A stretch of 64,000 nt of DNA. It comes from Streptomyces roseifaciens (GTDB lineage: Bacteria > Actinomycetota > Actinomycetes > Streptomycetales > Streptomycetaceae). The notes beneath the pieces were generated by a model that was given only the letters and a program-made list of their open reading frames with translations, was not told where the DNA came from and ran no database searches. The stretch spans positions 3,316,420 through 3,380,419 of the forward strand of contig NZ_LNBE01000004.1 in assembly GCF_001445655.1 (NCBI RefSeq). The letters run 5' to 3'. Of this stretch, positions 52,454-60,920 are shown one piece after another. The stretch's first letter is position 1. Each line of letters starts with the position of its first letter. The position numbers and the translations under genes were made by a program.

Positions 52454-53053
52454 TCAGCGGCCGAGAGCGGGGAGGATCACGGCGTCGATGTAGCGGACCA
52501 GGTACGCGGCGTCCGCGGGCCGGTCCTCGAACAGCGGGCGGCTGAGGAACGCGCCGAGCATCATGTGGGCGACGAATTCGAGCGCGGGGTTGTCCGCGGC
52601 CACCTCGCCCCGCTCGACAGCGCGCTGCAGCATCGCCCGGAGACCCTCGGTCTCCGGCTCGATCAGCAGCTCGCGCAGTGCCCGGTGCAGATCGGGGTTC
52701 GCGTGGATCGCGTGCCCCAGGCCGCGCATAAGGGCGGCGTCCTGTTCCATCTGCTCATCGTCGGCCTCGCACACCATCGCTTGGAGATCACCGCGCAGCG
52801 TGCCGGTGTCGATCTCTTCCAGCTTGATCGGCTTCTTGTGGCGCAGTGCCCCGGCGACCAGCTCCGGCTTGCCCTTCCACTGGCGGTAGAGGGTGGCCTT
52901 GCTGGCGTGCGTACGGGTGGCGACGGCGTCCATGGTCAGGGCGTCGTAGCCGACCTCGCGGAGGATCGCGAGGACCGCTTCGTAGAGCTCGGCCTCCCGC
53001 TCGGGCGTGAGCCGGGTGCGGCGCGCCGCCGGCTTGGGTGATTCCGTGGACAC
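52454..53053 (-). CDS. TetR-family regulator next to MMPL transporter, 199 aa
   Basis: The N-terminal helix-turn-helix (about residues 12-70) reads LTPEREAELYEAVLAILREVG, then YDALTMDAVATRTHASKATLYRQWKGKPELVA. The C-terminal part is a TetR_C-type domain (EFVAHMMLGAFLSRPLF). GTG 53053 follows GGAGGAGGCGGAC. The perfect 19-bp dyad upstream (53085-53103) and a related dyad (53129-53146) are its likely operators. It probably represses itself and the MMPL gene. The inducer is unknown. Confidence 0.93.
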   Translation of the reverse strand: MSTESPKPAARRTRLTPEREAELYEAVLAILREVGYDALTMDAVATRTHASKATLYRQWKGKPELVAGALRHKKPIKLEEIDTGTLRGDLQAMVCEADDEQMEQDAALMRGLGHAIHANPDLHRALRELLIEPETEGLRAMLQRAVERGEVAADNPALEFVAHMMLGAFLSRPLFEDRPADAAYLVRYIDAVILPALGR

Positions 53054-53084
53054 GTCCGCCTCCTCCGCACGGGAAACACATCTC

Positions 53085-53103
53085 GTACGAAACGGTTTCG
53101 TAC
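53085..53103. promoter_or_regulatory. TetR operator 1
   Basis: GTACGAAACGGTTTCGTAC is a perfect 19-bp palindrome with a single central base, 31 bp upstream of the TetR start codon. It has the size and form of a TetR binding site. Confidence 0.82.
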
Positions 53104-53128
53104 ACCATGAGCGTACGCGGGGGCGCAG

Positions 53129-53146
53129 CGAAACGACGCCGTTTCG
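53129..53146. promoter_or_regulatory. TetR-like operator 2
   Basis: CGAAACG (53129-53135) and CGTTTCG (53140-53146) share the CGAAACG half-site of operator 1, with a four-base centre. It lies between the TetR promoter and the tricorn gene, so the TetR could also act on the latter. Confidence 0.6.
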
Positions 53147-53252
53147 ATGGTGTTCTCCGTCACGGCCGGTGTTCCCCGTCACGGCCCGTCACGACGCCGC
53201 CGGTCACGGTGCGGACCCGGCCGACCGAGTTGCCGCGCCACCCGGGGGCCGA

Positions 53253-53258
53253 AACGAT
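53253..53258 (+). promoter_or_regulatory. Possible leaderless -10 of the tricorn gene
   Basis: AACGAT ends six bases before GTG 53265, in the same position as TACGAT before the PMT start. No ribosome site is present. Weak evidence, as the first base departs from the TANNNT pattern. Confidence 0.4.
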
Positions 53259-53264
53259 GGTGGA

Positions 53265-56200
53265 GTGAGTGATTCTTACCTGAGATTTCCTCATCTCCAC
53301 GGCGGCCTCCTCTGCTTCACCGCGGAGGACGACCTGTGGCTGGCCCCCCTGGAGCCCTCGGCCGGATCCCCGGCCCCGTCCGGCCGGGCCTGGCGGCTGA
53401 CCGTCGACCGCACCCGGGTCGGCCACCCCCGCTTCTCACCCGACGGCCGCCACATCGCCTACACGAACTGGCGCAGCCTCGACCCCGAGATCCATTTGGC
53501 CCCCGTCGACGGCGGGCCCGCCCGCCGGCTCACCTACTGGGGCAGCACGGACACCCGCGTCTGCGGCTGGGCCCCCTCGGACCGCAACGGCGGCTACGAC
53601 GTCCTCGCCGTGTCCTCGCACGGCCAGCCCTTCTCGTACTTCTCGTGGGCCTACCGGGTGCCGACCGACGGCAGCCCGGGCCTGCGGCTGCCCTGGGGGC
53701 CGGTGTCCGACATCGCGATCGGCGAGGTCGAAGGCGAGCACCGCACGCTGCTGCTGGCCGGCAAGCCCCCGCACGAGCCCGCCGCCTGGAAGCGCTACCG
53801 CGGCGGGGCCATGGGCCGGATGTGGCTGCACGGCACCCGGCTGGTGCCGGCCCTCCACGGCCACCTCGACTCGGTGATGTTCGCCGGCGGCCGCATCGTC
53901 TTCCTCTCCGACCACGAGGGCGTCGGCAACCTCTACTCCTGTCTGCCCAACGGCTCGCAGCTGCGCCGCCACACCGACCACGGCGACTTCTACGCCCGGC
54001 ACGCCTCGACCGACGGCGAGCGCGTGGTCTACCAGTGCGCGGGCGAGCTGTGGCTGGTGGACGACCTCGGCCCGGAGGGGAAGCCGCGCCGCCTGGAGGT
54101 GACGCTGGGCGGGCCGCGCGCCGGGCGCCGCCCGTACCAGGTGCAGGCCGCCTCCAACGTCGACGGCGTCACCGTGGACACCACGGGCCGCGCGAGCGCC
54201 GTCCAGGTGCGCGGCAGCCTCTACTGGCTCACCCACCGCGACGGCCCCGCCCGCACCATCGCCGACACCCCGGGCGTCCGGGTGCGGCTGCCGGAGATGC
54301 TGGGCGCCTCCGGGCGGGTGGCCTACGTGACGGACGCGGAGGGCGAGGACGCGATCGAGATCGCCCAGCTGCCGCGCGCCGCCGGGCCCGCCGAGCCGCG
54401 CCGCCTCGGCGCGGGCCGGATCGGGCGGGTGCACGAGACGCTGGCCTCCCCCGACGGCGAGCGGCTGGCGCTGGCCACGCACGACGGCCGGCTGCTGCTC
54501 GTGGACACCTCCGCCGAGGACGAGGGCACAGGAGCGGAAGAGGGCACAGGACAGGACGACGGCACGGCGTCCGGGTCCGGCGGAGGCACGGCATCCGGCG
54601 AAGGCGCGGGAACGGGCGCAGGCGCAGGCGCCGGCGAGGTCAGCGAGCTGATCCGGTCGGACAACGGGCCCGTGCGCGACCTCGCCTTCTCCCCCGACTC
54701 GGAGTGGCTGGCCTGGTCGCATCCCGGCGTCGGCCGCTCCCTGCGCCAGATCAAGATCGCACGGCTCAAGGACCGGACGGTCGTGGACGTCACCAACGGC
54801 CGCTTCGAGGACGAGCAGCCGGTCTTCACCCGCGACGGCCGCTACCTCGCCTTCCTGTCGTGGCGCGGCTTCGACCCGGTCTACGACGTGCACACCGGCG
54901 ACCTGTCCTTCCCGCTGGGCTGCCGCCCCTACCTCGTACCGCTGTCCTCGGCGACGCCCTCGCCGTTCGCGCTGTCGGCCGAGGGCCGGCCCGCGGGCGG
55001 CGGGCTCGACCAGGAGGACACCGGGCCCGGCGGGCCGACGCTGGTGGAGGTGGAGGGGCTGGAGAGCCGGGTGACACCGTTCCCGGTGGCCGCCTCGAAG
55101 TACTCGGCGCTGCGCCCGGTCAGCGGTGGCGGCCTGGTGTGGCTGCGCTGGCCGATCTCCGGCGCGCTCGGCGAGACCTTCGCCAACCCCGCGGACACCT
55201 CCGGCCGCCCCACCCTCGAGCACTTCGACCTGGCCAAGGCCAAGCGCAGCGAACTCACCAGCTCCCTGGACTGGTTCGCGGTCAGCGGCGACGGCACCCG
55301 GCTGGTCGTCCACGACGAGGGCGACCTGCGGGCCGTCCCCGCCACGGACACCCCCGACCCCGAGTCGACGGTCTTCATCGACATGCGGCGCATCCTGCAC
55401 GACGTGGACCCCGGCGCCGAGTGGCGGCAGGCGTACGAGGAGGCGGGCCGGATCGTCCGCGCGTACTTCTGGGAGCCGGGGATGTGCGGCATCGACTGGG
55501 ACGCGGTGCTCGACCAGTACCGGCCGCTGGTCGACCGGGTCGCCTCCCCCGACGACTTCGCCGACCTGCTGCGCGAGGTCCTCGGCGAGCTGGGCACCTC
55601 GCACGCCTACGTCGTCCCGGCCCGCCGCAACGAGGGCCCGCCGCACTACCAGCGCGCCATCGGCCTGCTCGGCGCGAACCTCACGCGGCAGAAGGACGGC
55701 TCCTGGACGGTCCGGCGGATCCTGCCCGGCGACTCCTCCGACTCCAAGGCCCGCTCCCCGCTGGCCGGTTCGGGCATCCGCGAGGGCGCGGCGCTCACGC
55801 ACGTCGACGGCCGCCCGGTGGACCCGGTCGCGGGCCCGTACCCGCTGCTCGCCGCCGCCGGCGGCACCACCGTCGAGCTGACCTTCCGGCCGGCCGAAAG
55901 CGAGGGCCACGCGCGCCGCGTCGCCGTCGTCCCGCTGGTCGACGAGCGGCCGCTGCGCTACCAGGACTGGGTGGCCAAGCGCCGCGCCGTCGTCCGCGAG
56001 CTGAGCGGCGGCAAGTGCGGCTACCTGCACATCCCCGACATGGGCGGCTCGGGCTGGGCGCAGTTCAACCGCGACCTGCGGATGGAGATGTCGCGCCCGG
56101 CCCTGATCGTCGACGTCCGCGGCAACGCGGGCGGCAACATCAGCGAGCTCGTCGTGGAGAAGCTCACCCGCACCATCATCGGCTGGGACCTCACGCGCGA

Positions 56201-56645
56201 CGCCCAGCCCGTGTCGTACGCGAGCAACGCCCCGCGCGGCCCGGTCGTCGCCATCGCCGACGAGATGACCTCCTCCGACGGCGACATGATCACCGCGGCG
56301 TTCAAGCTGCAGGGCATCGGCCCGGTGGTGGGCCTGCGCACCTGGGGCGGGGTGGTCGGGATGACCGGCCGGCACCGGCTCGGGGACGGCACCTCGATCA
56401 CGGTGCCGATGAACGCGGCGTGGTTCGACGAGTACGGCTGGACGGTCGAGAACCGCGGCGTCGACCCCGACGTCGAGATCGACCGCACCCCGCTCGACTG
56501 GGCCGAGGGCCGGCACCGGCAGCTGGACGACGCCGTGCAGATCGCGCTCGACCTGCTGGAGCGGCACGGCGCGGCACAGCCGCCGGACTACTCGGGAGCG
56601 CCGGACCTGCGACGGCCGGAGCTGCCGCCGCGAAGAAGGAGCTGA
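53265..56645 (+). CDS. Tricorn-type S41 protease, 1126 aa
   Basis: Tricorn degrades peptides made by other proteases such as the proteasome. The N-terminal half has a six-bladed then a seven-bladed beta-propeller (RVGHPRFSPDGRHIAYTNW and later VRDLAFSPDSEWLAWSHPG). A PDZ domain follows at about residues 790-870 and an S41 catalytic domain after it. The catalytic residues visible are His780 in GTSHAYVVP, Ser1004 in TSSDGDMITA and Glu1062 in TVENRGVDPD. An acidic Gly-rich insert, GTGAEEGTGQDDGTASGSG onward, lies at about residues 418-455 between propeller blades and looks disordered. GTG 53265 has no ribosome site. The length is in the normal range for bacterial tricorns. Confidence 0.95.
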   Translation: MSDSYLRFPHLHGGLLCFTAEDDLWLAPLEPSAGSPAPSGRAWRLTVDRTRVGHPRFSPDGRHIAYTNWRSLDPEIHLAPVDGGPARRLTYWGSTDTRVCGWAPSDRNGGYDVLAVSSHGQPFSYFSWAYRVPTDGSPGLRLPWGPVSDIAIGEVEGEHRTLLLAGKPPHEPAAWKRYRGGAMGRMWLHGTRLVPALHGHLDSVMFAGGRIVFLSDHEGVGNLYSCLPNGSQLRRHTDHGDFYARHASTDGERVVYQCAGELWLVDDLGPEGKPRRLEVTLGGPRAGRRPYQVQAASNVDGVTVDTTGRASAVQVRGSLYWLTHRDGPARTIADTPGVRVRLPEMLGASGRVAYVTDAEGEDAIEIAQLPRAAGPAEPRRLGAGRIGRVHETLASPDGERLALATHDGRLLLVDTSAEDEGTGAEEGTGQDDGTASGSGGGTASGEGAGTGAGAGAGEVSELIRSDNGPVRDLAFSPDSEWLAWSHPGVGRSLRQIKIARLKDRTVVDVTNGRFEDEQPVFTRDGRYLAFLSWRGFDPVYDVHTGDLSFPLGCRPYLVPLSSATPSPFALSAEGRPAGGGLDQEDTGPGGPTLVEVEGLESRVTPFPVAASKYSALRPVSGGGLVWLRWPISGALGETFANPADTSGRPTLEHFDLAKAKRSELTSSLDWFAVSGDGTRLVVHDEGDLRAVPATDTPDPESTVFIDMRRILHDVDPGAEWRQAYEEAGRIVRAYFWEPGMCGIDWDAVLDQYRPLVDRVASPDDFADLLREVLGELGTSHAYVVPARRNEGPPHYQRAIGLLGANLTRQKDGSWTVRRILPGDSSDSKARSPLAGSGIREGAALTHVDGRPVDPVAGPYPLLAAAGGTTVELTFRPAESEGHARRVAVVPLVDERPLRYQDWVAKRRAVVRELSGGKCGYLHIPDMGGSGWAQFNRDLRMEMSRPALIVDVRGNAGGNISELVVEKLTRTIIGWDLTRDAQPVSYASNAPRGPVVAIADEMTSSDGDMITAAFKLQGIGPVVGLRTWGGVVGMTGRHRLGDGTSITVPMNAAWFDEYGWTVENRGVDPDVEIDRTPLDWAEGRHRQLDDAVQIALDLLERHGAAQPPDYSGAPDLRRPELPPRRRS

Positions 56646-56751
56646 CCGGGCACGGCGCGACACGGCGTGAGGACCGGGCATGGCGTAAGGGGCGCCCCTC
56701 CATGAGGTGCGCCCCTTACGCGGAGCCGCCGTCAGATGCCGTCAGGTGCCG

Positions 56752-56937
56752 TCAGATCTCGAAGTTCTCGTCGAACGTGTCGCGACGGTCCCACTCCTCC
56801 TGCTCCTTGCGGATCAGTTCCTGGCGGGCCTTGTCGTTCGCGTTCTCCTTGGCCTTCTTGCTGCCGGCCTTACCGGCACGATCGGCCTGTTCCTTCTGCT
56901 GTTCGGCCTTGCTCTTGGCCCTGTCTCCCTTGGCCAT
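56752..56937 (-). CDS. Tiny highly charged protein, 61 aa
   Basis: MAKGDRAKSKAEQQKEQADR then a Lys/Ala/Asn-rich middle and WDRRDTFDENFEI at the end: one charged helix with no hydrophobic core. About half the residues are Lys, Arg, Asp or Glu. I do not recognise a family. It lies 16 bp downstream of a second such gene on the same strand. Together they look like a small two-gene operon. A coiled-coil or nucleic-acid-associated role is speculative. Confidence 0.6.
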   Translation of the reverse strand: MAKGDRAKSKAEQQKEQADRAGKAGSKKAKENANDKARQELIRKEQEEWDRRDTFDENFEI

Positions 56938-56953
56938 GAGACTCAGAGCTCCC

Positions 56954-57136
56954 TCAGGTGCGGTCGTCGAGCTCGTCACGCAGGTCGTCGAAGGACTGCT
57001 GGCGGTTCTCCTGCTCGCGGCGCTCCTTGAGCCGGTCCTGCGCGTCCTGGCTCTTCTGCTGCGCCTGCTGCTTGGCGTGTTCCATCTTCTGCTTGGCCTT
57101 CTGGGCCTTGCCCTGCATCTCGTCCTTGATGCCCAT
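56954..57136 (-). CDS. Tiny charged coiled-coil-like protein, 60 aa
   Basis: MGIKDEMQGKAQKAKQKMEH then AKQQAQQKSQDAQDRLKERR and REQENRQQSFDDLRDELDD: a single long charged helix with Gln repeats. The GKAQKAK segment resembles CsbD-type stress proteins, but not enough to assign. Two starts are possible: ATG 57136 and an in-frame GTG at 57148, four codons upstream. It pairs with the following tiny gene. Confidence 0.6.
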   Translation of the reverse strand: MGIKDEMQGKAQKAKQKMEHAKQQAQQKSQDAQDRLKERREQENRQQSFDDLRDELDDRT

Positions 57137-57235
57137 GGCTGCACTCACTCCTCAGCGAGGGGAAATCGGGGCGTTTTACCCCGAAACAGCCTGACATCCA
57201 CCATCTTAGCCCGCATATCGTAGGACTACGCTGCG

Positions 57236-58114
57236 CTACGGCCCCGTGCGCTCCTTCTCGTCCGCCGCCCCTCCCGCGCCCACCAGCCCCGCGCGCATCC
57301 CGGCGGCCCTCGGCTCGAACCGCCGCATCTCGCGCTGCGCGCCGAGCGCGAGCACCCCGGGCAGCCACCCGCGGGAGCCCTGCAGCAGCCGCAGCCACGC
57401 CTGCCCGTACACGTGCGCCGAGCGCCGCTCGATGCCGTCGACCAGGCGGTCGGCGGTCGGCCCGAGCGGGTAGGTGCGGTTGGCGGGCCACGGCAGGCGC
57501 TGCCGCATCTCGCGCATCACCTCGTGCTCGTCGGCGCCGCGCACCATGTCCGTGTCGGTCCAGCTCAGATAGGCGACGCCGACCCGCACGCCCTTGTGGG
57601 CGACCTCGCCGCGCAGGCAGTGCGCGTACGCCTCGGCGCCGGCCTTCGACGCGCAGTAGGCGCTCATCATCGGCGCCGGGGTCATCGCCGCGAGCGAGGC
57701 CACCTGCAGCAGGTAGCCGCGGCTCTCCGCGAGCACGGGCAGGAAGGCGCGGCCCGTGACCGCGCTGCCGACGAGGTTGACGTCGATGACGCGGCGCCAG
57801 GTGACGGGGTCGGAGTCCGCGACGGGGCCGCCCCCGGCGACGCCGGCGTTGGCGACGACGACGTCGACCTTGCCGAAGCGGGCCTTGACCTCGCGGGCCA
57901 CCTGCTCCATGGCCTCGTGGTCGGTGACGTCGGCGTGCCAGTGGGCGGCGTCCTCGTGCAGCGAAGCGGCGACGCGGCGCAGCCGGTCCGGCTCCAGGCC
58001 CACCAGGGCGACGCACGCGCCGCGCGCGGACAGCTTGCGGGCCAGCTGCTCCCCCAGGCCGCGGGCGGCCCCGGTGACGACGGCGACCTGCCCCTCCAGG
58101 CTCACGCGCCTCAT
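57236..58114 (-). CDS. Short-chain dehydrogenase coupled to a Baeyer-Villiger monooxygenase, 292 aa
   Basis: The TGAARGLG Rossmann motif (about residues 14-21) is followed by VANAGVAGGG and the active-site YCASK. The ALVGLEPDRL segment suggests NADP or NAD is bound without a clear selectivity residue. The C-terminal part after about residue 200 is a longer, Arg-rich tail than in most SDRs. Its ATG 58114 overlaps the stop of the upstream BVMO gene (ATGA). The pair could act in sequence: an alcohol is oxidised to a ketone by the SDR and then inserted with oxygen by the BVMO. Confidence 0.88.
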   Translation of the reverse strand: MRRVSLEGQVAVVTGAARGLGEQLARKLSARGACVALVGLEPDRLRRVAASLHEDAAHWHADVTDHEAMEQVAREVKARFGKVDVVVANAGVAGGGPVADSDPVTWRRVIDVNLVGSAVTGRAFLPVLAESRGYLLQVASLAAMTPAPMMSAYCASKAGAEAYAHCLRGEVAHKGVRVGVAYLSWTDTDMVRGADEHEVMREMRQRLPWPANRTYPLGPTADRLVDGIERRSAHVYGQAWLRLLQGSRGWLPGVLALGAQREMRRFEPRAAGMRAGLVGAGGAADEKERTGP

Positions 58115-59634
58115 CGGGCTGCCTCCGCAGCCGTCGCGGACACGGCCCTGCGCGGGACGCGCGGGGGCCGCAGCACCTGGTACTCGGCGAGGTTCACCTG
58201 GCGCGTGACCCTGCGGAACTCGGCGGTGGTGCCGGGCCAGACCGTGGTGTTGCGGCCGTTGGCGTCCAGGTACCAGCTCCGGCAGCCGGTGTTCCAGACC
58301 GTGCGCTCCATCCGGCGCTGGACGTGCCGGTTCCAGGCGTTCACCGCGGAGGGGCGGGCGTCGAGCGCCGCCTTGCCGCCGAGGGTGTCCAACTGCCGCA
58401 TGAAGTCGGCCAGGTAGTTCAGCTGGGACTCGATGATGAGGATCATCGAGCTGTTCCCGAGCGCGGTGTTGGGCCCGATGACGGTGAGGAAGTTGGGGAA
58501 GCCTGCGGCGCTGGTGCCGCGCAGGGCCGCCATGCCGTCCTTCCAGGCCTCGGCGAGCGTCCGGCCGTCGACGCCGGTGACCCGCTGGGCGATCGGCATG
58601 TCGGTGACCCGGAAGCCCGTGCCGAAGACGATGGCGTCGGCCTCGGCCTCCGTGCCGTCGGCGGCGACGAGCGTCGATCCCCGCACCTCGGCCAGCTCCG
58701 AGGCCACCAGGTCCACGTTGGGCCGGGCGAGCGCCGGGTAGTAGTCGCTGGAGAGCAGGATGCGCTTGCAGCCCAGGCGGTAGCCGGGGGTGAGGCGGGC
58801 GCGCAGGACCGGGTCCTTGACGGCCTTGTGCAGGTGGGACAGGGCCAGCTTCTCGACCACCCGCATCCGCTCCGGGTGCCGGGTGAAGTTGCTGACCTGC
58901 AGCTCCCGGATGCCCCAGAGGACGCCGCGGCGCAGCGCCGCCGTCGCGGGCAGCCGGGTGTGCAGCCAGCGCTCGGCGGCGGAGACGGGCCGGTCGAAGC
59001 GGGGCAGCACCCACGGCGGGGTGCGCTGGAAGAGGGTCAGGCGGCCCACCTCCGGCTGGATGCCCGGCACGATCTGGATCGCGGAGGCGCCGGTGCCGAT
59101 CACCGCGACGCGCTTGCCGCGCAGGTCGTAGTCGTGGTCCCAGCGGGCGGAGTGGAAGACCCGGCCGGGGAAGGAGTCCAGGCCGGGCACCTCGGGAACC
59201 CGCGGGTCGGCGAGGGGGCCGGCTGCGGAGACGACGACGTCGGCGGTGTAGTCGCCGGCCGACGTGGTGACCTCCCAGTGCAGCCGCTCCGCGTCCCAGC
59301 GCAGCTGCTGCACCTCGGAGTTGAAGCGCAGGTGCGGCCGCAGCCCGAAGGTGTCGGTGACGTGCTCCATGTACGCGCGGATGTGGGGCTGGCCCGAGAA
59401 GCTGCGCGGCCAGGCGGGGTTGGGGGCGAAGGAGAAGGAGTACAGGTACGAGGGCACGTCGCAGGCGCAGCCGGGATAGGTGTTGTCCCGCCAGGTGCCG
59501 CCCACGGAGTCCGCCCGCTCCAGGATCACGAAGTCGGTGATCCCCTCGCGGCGCAGCCGGACGGCCGCCCCCAGCCCGCCGAAGCCGGACCCGATCACCG
59601 CCACCCGTACGTGCTGACGCTCGTGCTCGGCCAT
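58111..59634 (-). CDS. Flavin-containing Baeyer-Villiger-type monooxygenase, 507 aa
   Basis: Two Rossmann motifs are present: VAVIGSGFGGLGAAVRLRREG (FAD, about residues 11-31) and RVAVIGTGASAIQIVPG (NADPH). Between them the fingerprint of type I BVMOs is intact: F-P-G-R-V-F-H-S-A-R-W-D at residues 155-166, matching FxGxxxHxxxW(P/D). Such enzymes turn ketones into esters. The C terminus includes NRHVQRRMERTVWNTGCRSWY. ATG 59634 follows GGGAGG. It is divergent from a MerR regulator, probably regulating it. The substrate is unknown; steroids or cyclic ketones are common for the family. Confidence 0.93.
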   Translation of the reverse strand: MAEHERQHVRVAVIGSGFGGLGAAVRLRREGITDFVILERADSVGGTWRDNTYPGCACDVPSYLYSFSFAPNPAWPRSFSGQPHIRAYMEHVTDTFGLRPHLRFNSEVQQLRWDAERLHWEVTTSAGDYTADVVVSAAGPLADPRVPEVPGLDSFPGRVFHSARWDHDYDLRGKRVAVIGTGASAIQIVPGIQPEVGRLTLFQRTPPWVLPRFDRPVSAAERWLHTRLPATAALRRGVLWGIRELQVSNFTRHPERMRVVEKLALSHLHKAVKDPVLRARLTPGYRLGCKRILLSSDYYPALARPNVDLVASELAEVRGSTLVAADGTEAEADAIVFGTGFRVTDMPIAQRVTGVDGRTLAEAWKDGMAALRGTSAAGFPNFLTVIGPNTALGNSSMILIIESQLNYLADFMRQLDTLGGKAALDARPSAVNAWNRHVQRRMERTVWNTGCRSWYLDANGRNTTVWPGTTAEFRRVTRQVNLAEYQVLRPPRVPRRAVSATAAEAAR

Positions 59635-59664
59635 GCCGCCGCCTCCCGGATCCGACACAACTGC

Positions 59665-59680
59665 GCCAGCAATCACTGGC
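59665..59680. promoter_or_regulatory. GCCAG/CTGGC dyad in the BVMO-MerR divergent region
   Basis: GCCAG (59665-59669) and CTGGC (59676-59680) flank a six-base CAATCA centre. It lies 31 bp upstream of the BVMO start, within the 162-bp divergent gap, and is the clearest symmetric element there. It is a candidate binding site for the MerR protein, though its spacing is unlike a classic MerR operator. Confidence 0.45.
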
Positions 59681-59796
59681 ACGATGGGGAGCGTAGGGCA
59701 GTGCCCCGGCGGAGCGATAGGGGTACAGGGAAAGGAAGTTACCGGCAGTCGCACGTACGCTTACGCTTCGCGCGGGGCCACGGACAAGGGGGCGCG

Positions 59797-60708
59797 ATGG
59801 GCGACGAACGGGGCCGCCGTGCGACGGGCCCGGCCGGGGAACGCCGTGCGGCACGGCCGACGGGGACGGCCGGCACGACCGGGGCGGACAGGCCGGAGCA
59901 CCACGCGGGAAGGCCGGCCGGGGCGACCGGGCACGGGACCGTCACCACGGAGCCGCCCGAAGCCGACGCGCGGCAGTACCGCACGGCGGAGCTGGCCGAG
60001 GAGGCCGGCATCACCGTCCGCACCCTGCGCTTCTACCGCGAGCGCAAGCTGCTCCCGCCGCCGCGCCGCGAGGGCCGCATCGCCTGGTACGGGCACCACC
60101 ACCTGGCCCGGCTGCGCACGATCGGCGCGCTCCTGGAGCGCGGGCACACCCTCGGCGGGATCGCCGAGCTGCTGAGCGCCTTCGAGTGCGGGCGGGACGT
60201 GGGCGAGCTGCTGGGGCTGGCGGGGGCGGCCATCACCGTCCCGTGGGCGGAGGAGGCGGCCGTCCGCCTCACCCCGGAGGAGCTGGCCGACCGCTTCGCC
60301 GGCGAGGTCACCCCGGAGAACGTGACCGCCTCGCTCGACCTCGGCTACCTCGGCGTCGACGGCGAGGAGATCGTCCACGTCAGCCGGCGCCTCCTCGACG
60401 CCTCGACCGACCTGGTGCGGCACGGCATCCCGCTGGCCGCGGTGCTCGCCGCGGGCCGCGAGGTGCGGGCCCACGCGGACGCCCTGGCCGAGACCTTCAC
60501 CGGCCTCCTGCGGGACCACGTGCTGCCCGGCCTGCCGCCGGGCGGGGCCGGCGCCGCCGAGAGCCTGGGCCGGCTGCGCGCCCTCGCCAGGACGGTGGTG
60601 GACGCGGAGCTCGCCATGGCCGTGGACCGGCGCGTGCGCACCGAGCTCGAAACCCGGCTCGGTGCGCACGGCGCCGCCGGCGAACCGGGACCCGCCAGAC
60701 CCGGCTGA
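59797..60708 (+). CDS. MerR-family regulator with long N-terminal extension, 303 aa
   Basis: Residues 1 to about 58 are a disordered Arg/Gly/Thr-rich leader. The MerR helix-turn-helix then follows at about 61-130: YRTAELAEEAGITVRTLRFY, RERKLLPPPRREGRIAWYG, HHHLARLRTIGALLERGHTL. The effector part is helical and has no conserved Cys for metal or redox sensing, so it is unlike SoxR or metal-sensing MerR proteins. It is divergent from the BVMO/SDR operon and is probably its regulator. The ATG start was taken where the upstream ORF content stops being meaningful. Confidence 0.88.
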   Translation: MGDERGRRATGPAGERRAARPTGTAGTTGADRPEHHAGRPAGATGHGTVTTEPPEADARQYRTAELAEEAGITVRTLRFYRERKLLPPPRREGRIAWYGHHHLARLRTIGALLERGHTLGGIAELLSAFECGRDVGELLGLAGAAITVPWAEEAAVRLTPEELADRFAGEVTPENVTASLDLGYLGVDGEEIVHVSRRLLDASTDLVRHGIPLAAVLAAGREVRAHADALAETFTGLLRDHVLPGLPPGGAGAAESLGRLRALARTVVDAELAMAVDRRVRTELETRLGAHGAAGEPGPARPG

Positions 60709-60920
60709 CGGCGGCGAGGACGCACGGGCGCGCCATGCCGCGACCACACCCGCACGCCGGCCGGTCGGGCCAACAGTGCTCGTGCAGAAGAGAATTGAAG
60801 CAGCCCGGCCCGCCCCGGAGGGCGGGAAGCCAAGGTCTGCTCACGCAAACGGCGTGATTGCGCCGAAAGCGCGGGAGGGCCCGCTCCCTCGCGGGCTCGG
60901 GCCCCCGTGCCCTTGCGGGC

